A stretch of 64,000 nucleotides of DNA from positions 1 to 64,000 of the forward strand of contig NZ_WUFT01000011.1 in assembly GCF_010668805.1 (NCBI RefSeq), written 5' to 3'. Below, one piece after another: positions 63,793 through 64,000 of this stretch. Numbering within the stretch: the stretch's first letter is position 1; each line of letters begins with the position of its first letter. This DNA comes from Rhizobium phaseoli. GTDB taxonomy: Bacteria > Pseudomonadota > Alphaproteobacteria > Rhizobiales > Rhizobiaceae. The notes under the pieces are model-generated. The model did no database searches. It was not told where the DNA came from and worked only from the letters and a program-made list of their open reading frames with translations. The position numbers and the translations under genes were made by a program.

Positions 63793-64000
63793 ATGAAGAC
63801 GTTTCTGATTCCCGCCGTCTTTGCCGCGGCTCTTTCTACCGTCGCGCCGGCCGAAGCCGCCGAATGCGGCAATGTTTCGATCGCTGAGATGAAATGGGCC
63901 TCGGCCGGCATTGCGGCGAGCTTCGACAAGATCATCCTGGAAAAGGGCTACGGTTGTGCCGTCACCATCGTCGACGGCGACACCCTGCCGACCTTCGCCT
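63793..64000 (+). CDS. Glycine betaine/proline-type ABC substrate-binding protein (N-terminal part)
   Basis: The first 69 residues of a gene leaving the window. A signal peptide (MKTFLIPAVFAAALS ending in PAEAAE) is followed by CGNVSIAEMKWASAGIAASF, DKIILEKGYGCAVTI and VDGDTLPTF, the start of OpuAC/ProX-like proteins that bind betaines or choline. The start ATG 63793 has GGGG eight bases upstream. The specific ligand cannot be judged from this piece. Confidence 0.85.
   Translation, partial: MKTFLIPAVFAAALSTVAPAEAAECGNVSIAEMKWASAGIAASFDKIILEKGYGCAVTIVDGDTLPTFA

Overview
The window looks like chromosome from a fast-growing Rhizobium close to R. leguminosarum or R. etli. It is GC-rich and densely coding. 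It carries a Porin_2-family (RopA-type) porin start, the complete acpXL-lpxXL cluster for the very-long-chain fatty acid of rhizobial lipid A, an fnrN gene preceded by two anaeroboxes, the aerobic (cob-type) cobalamin genes, and many palindromic intergenic mosaic repeats of the kind typical of Rhizobium. The species is inferred from gene content; no rRNA or tRNA gene was seen.

Layout. 1-5 kb: porin start, Lrp-type regulator, a uracil-DNA glycosylase/nuclease pair, a membrane histidine kinase, diacylglycerol kinase. 4.8-7.7 kb: cobT and cobS (divergent), DUF1289 protein, retropepsin-like protease. 7.9-11.9 kb: small EamA transporter, LysR regulator, an SDR that lacks its catalytic residues, an ABC-2 exporter. 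12.4-26 kb: a carbohydrate locus read leftwards (CUT1 ABC transporter, GH2 beta-mannosidase, isomerase, Gfo/Idh dehydrogenase, aldo-keto reductase, GH43 xylosidase) with a divergent LacI regulator and a LacI-type operator candidate. 26-35.7 kb: small accessory genes (RNA ligase, LysR, C39-like protein plus extra D-Ala-D-Ala ligase, two acetyltransferases, ParDE, gnd, AraC/SRPBCC/VOC group, PAS protein). 36-41.5 kb: lpxXL-adh2XL-fabF1XL-fabF2XL-fabZXL-acpXL. 41.9-43.4 kb: fnrN, L,D-transpeptidase, zinc ribbon protein. 43.5-56.6 kb: cobDCBA, nucleoside hydrolase, cobE, TSUP permease, and the cobPWNO operon under a cobalamin riboswitch. 57.6-64 kb: ClC channel, class III cyclase, SDR, cobQ, and the start of a ProX-like binding protein.

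The cobalamin genes here cover the entry methylation (cobA), a,c-diamide formation (cobB), cobalt insertion (cobN with cobW), adenosylation (cobO), cobyric acid formation (cobQ), aminopropanol attachment (cobC, cobD) and nucleotide-loop assembly (cobP, cobS, cobT). The ring-contraction and methylation genes cobF-cobM and the CobS/CobT chelatase subunits are not here and must lie elsewhere. The acpXL cluster builds and attaches the long hydroxy fatty acid of lipid A.

The most unusual observations are two palindromic repeats inserted in frame inside cobN, a FabF2XL that has lost its catalytic cysteine and one histidine next to an intact FabF1XL, an SDR without the Tyr/Lys pair, and a cyclase whose recognisable N-terminal region lies upstream of any standard start codon. 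I saw no CRISPR array, prophage or insertion sequence, and no cluster that I would call a wholly new system.
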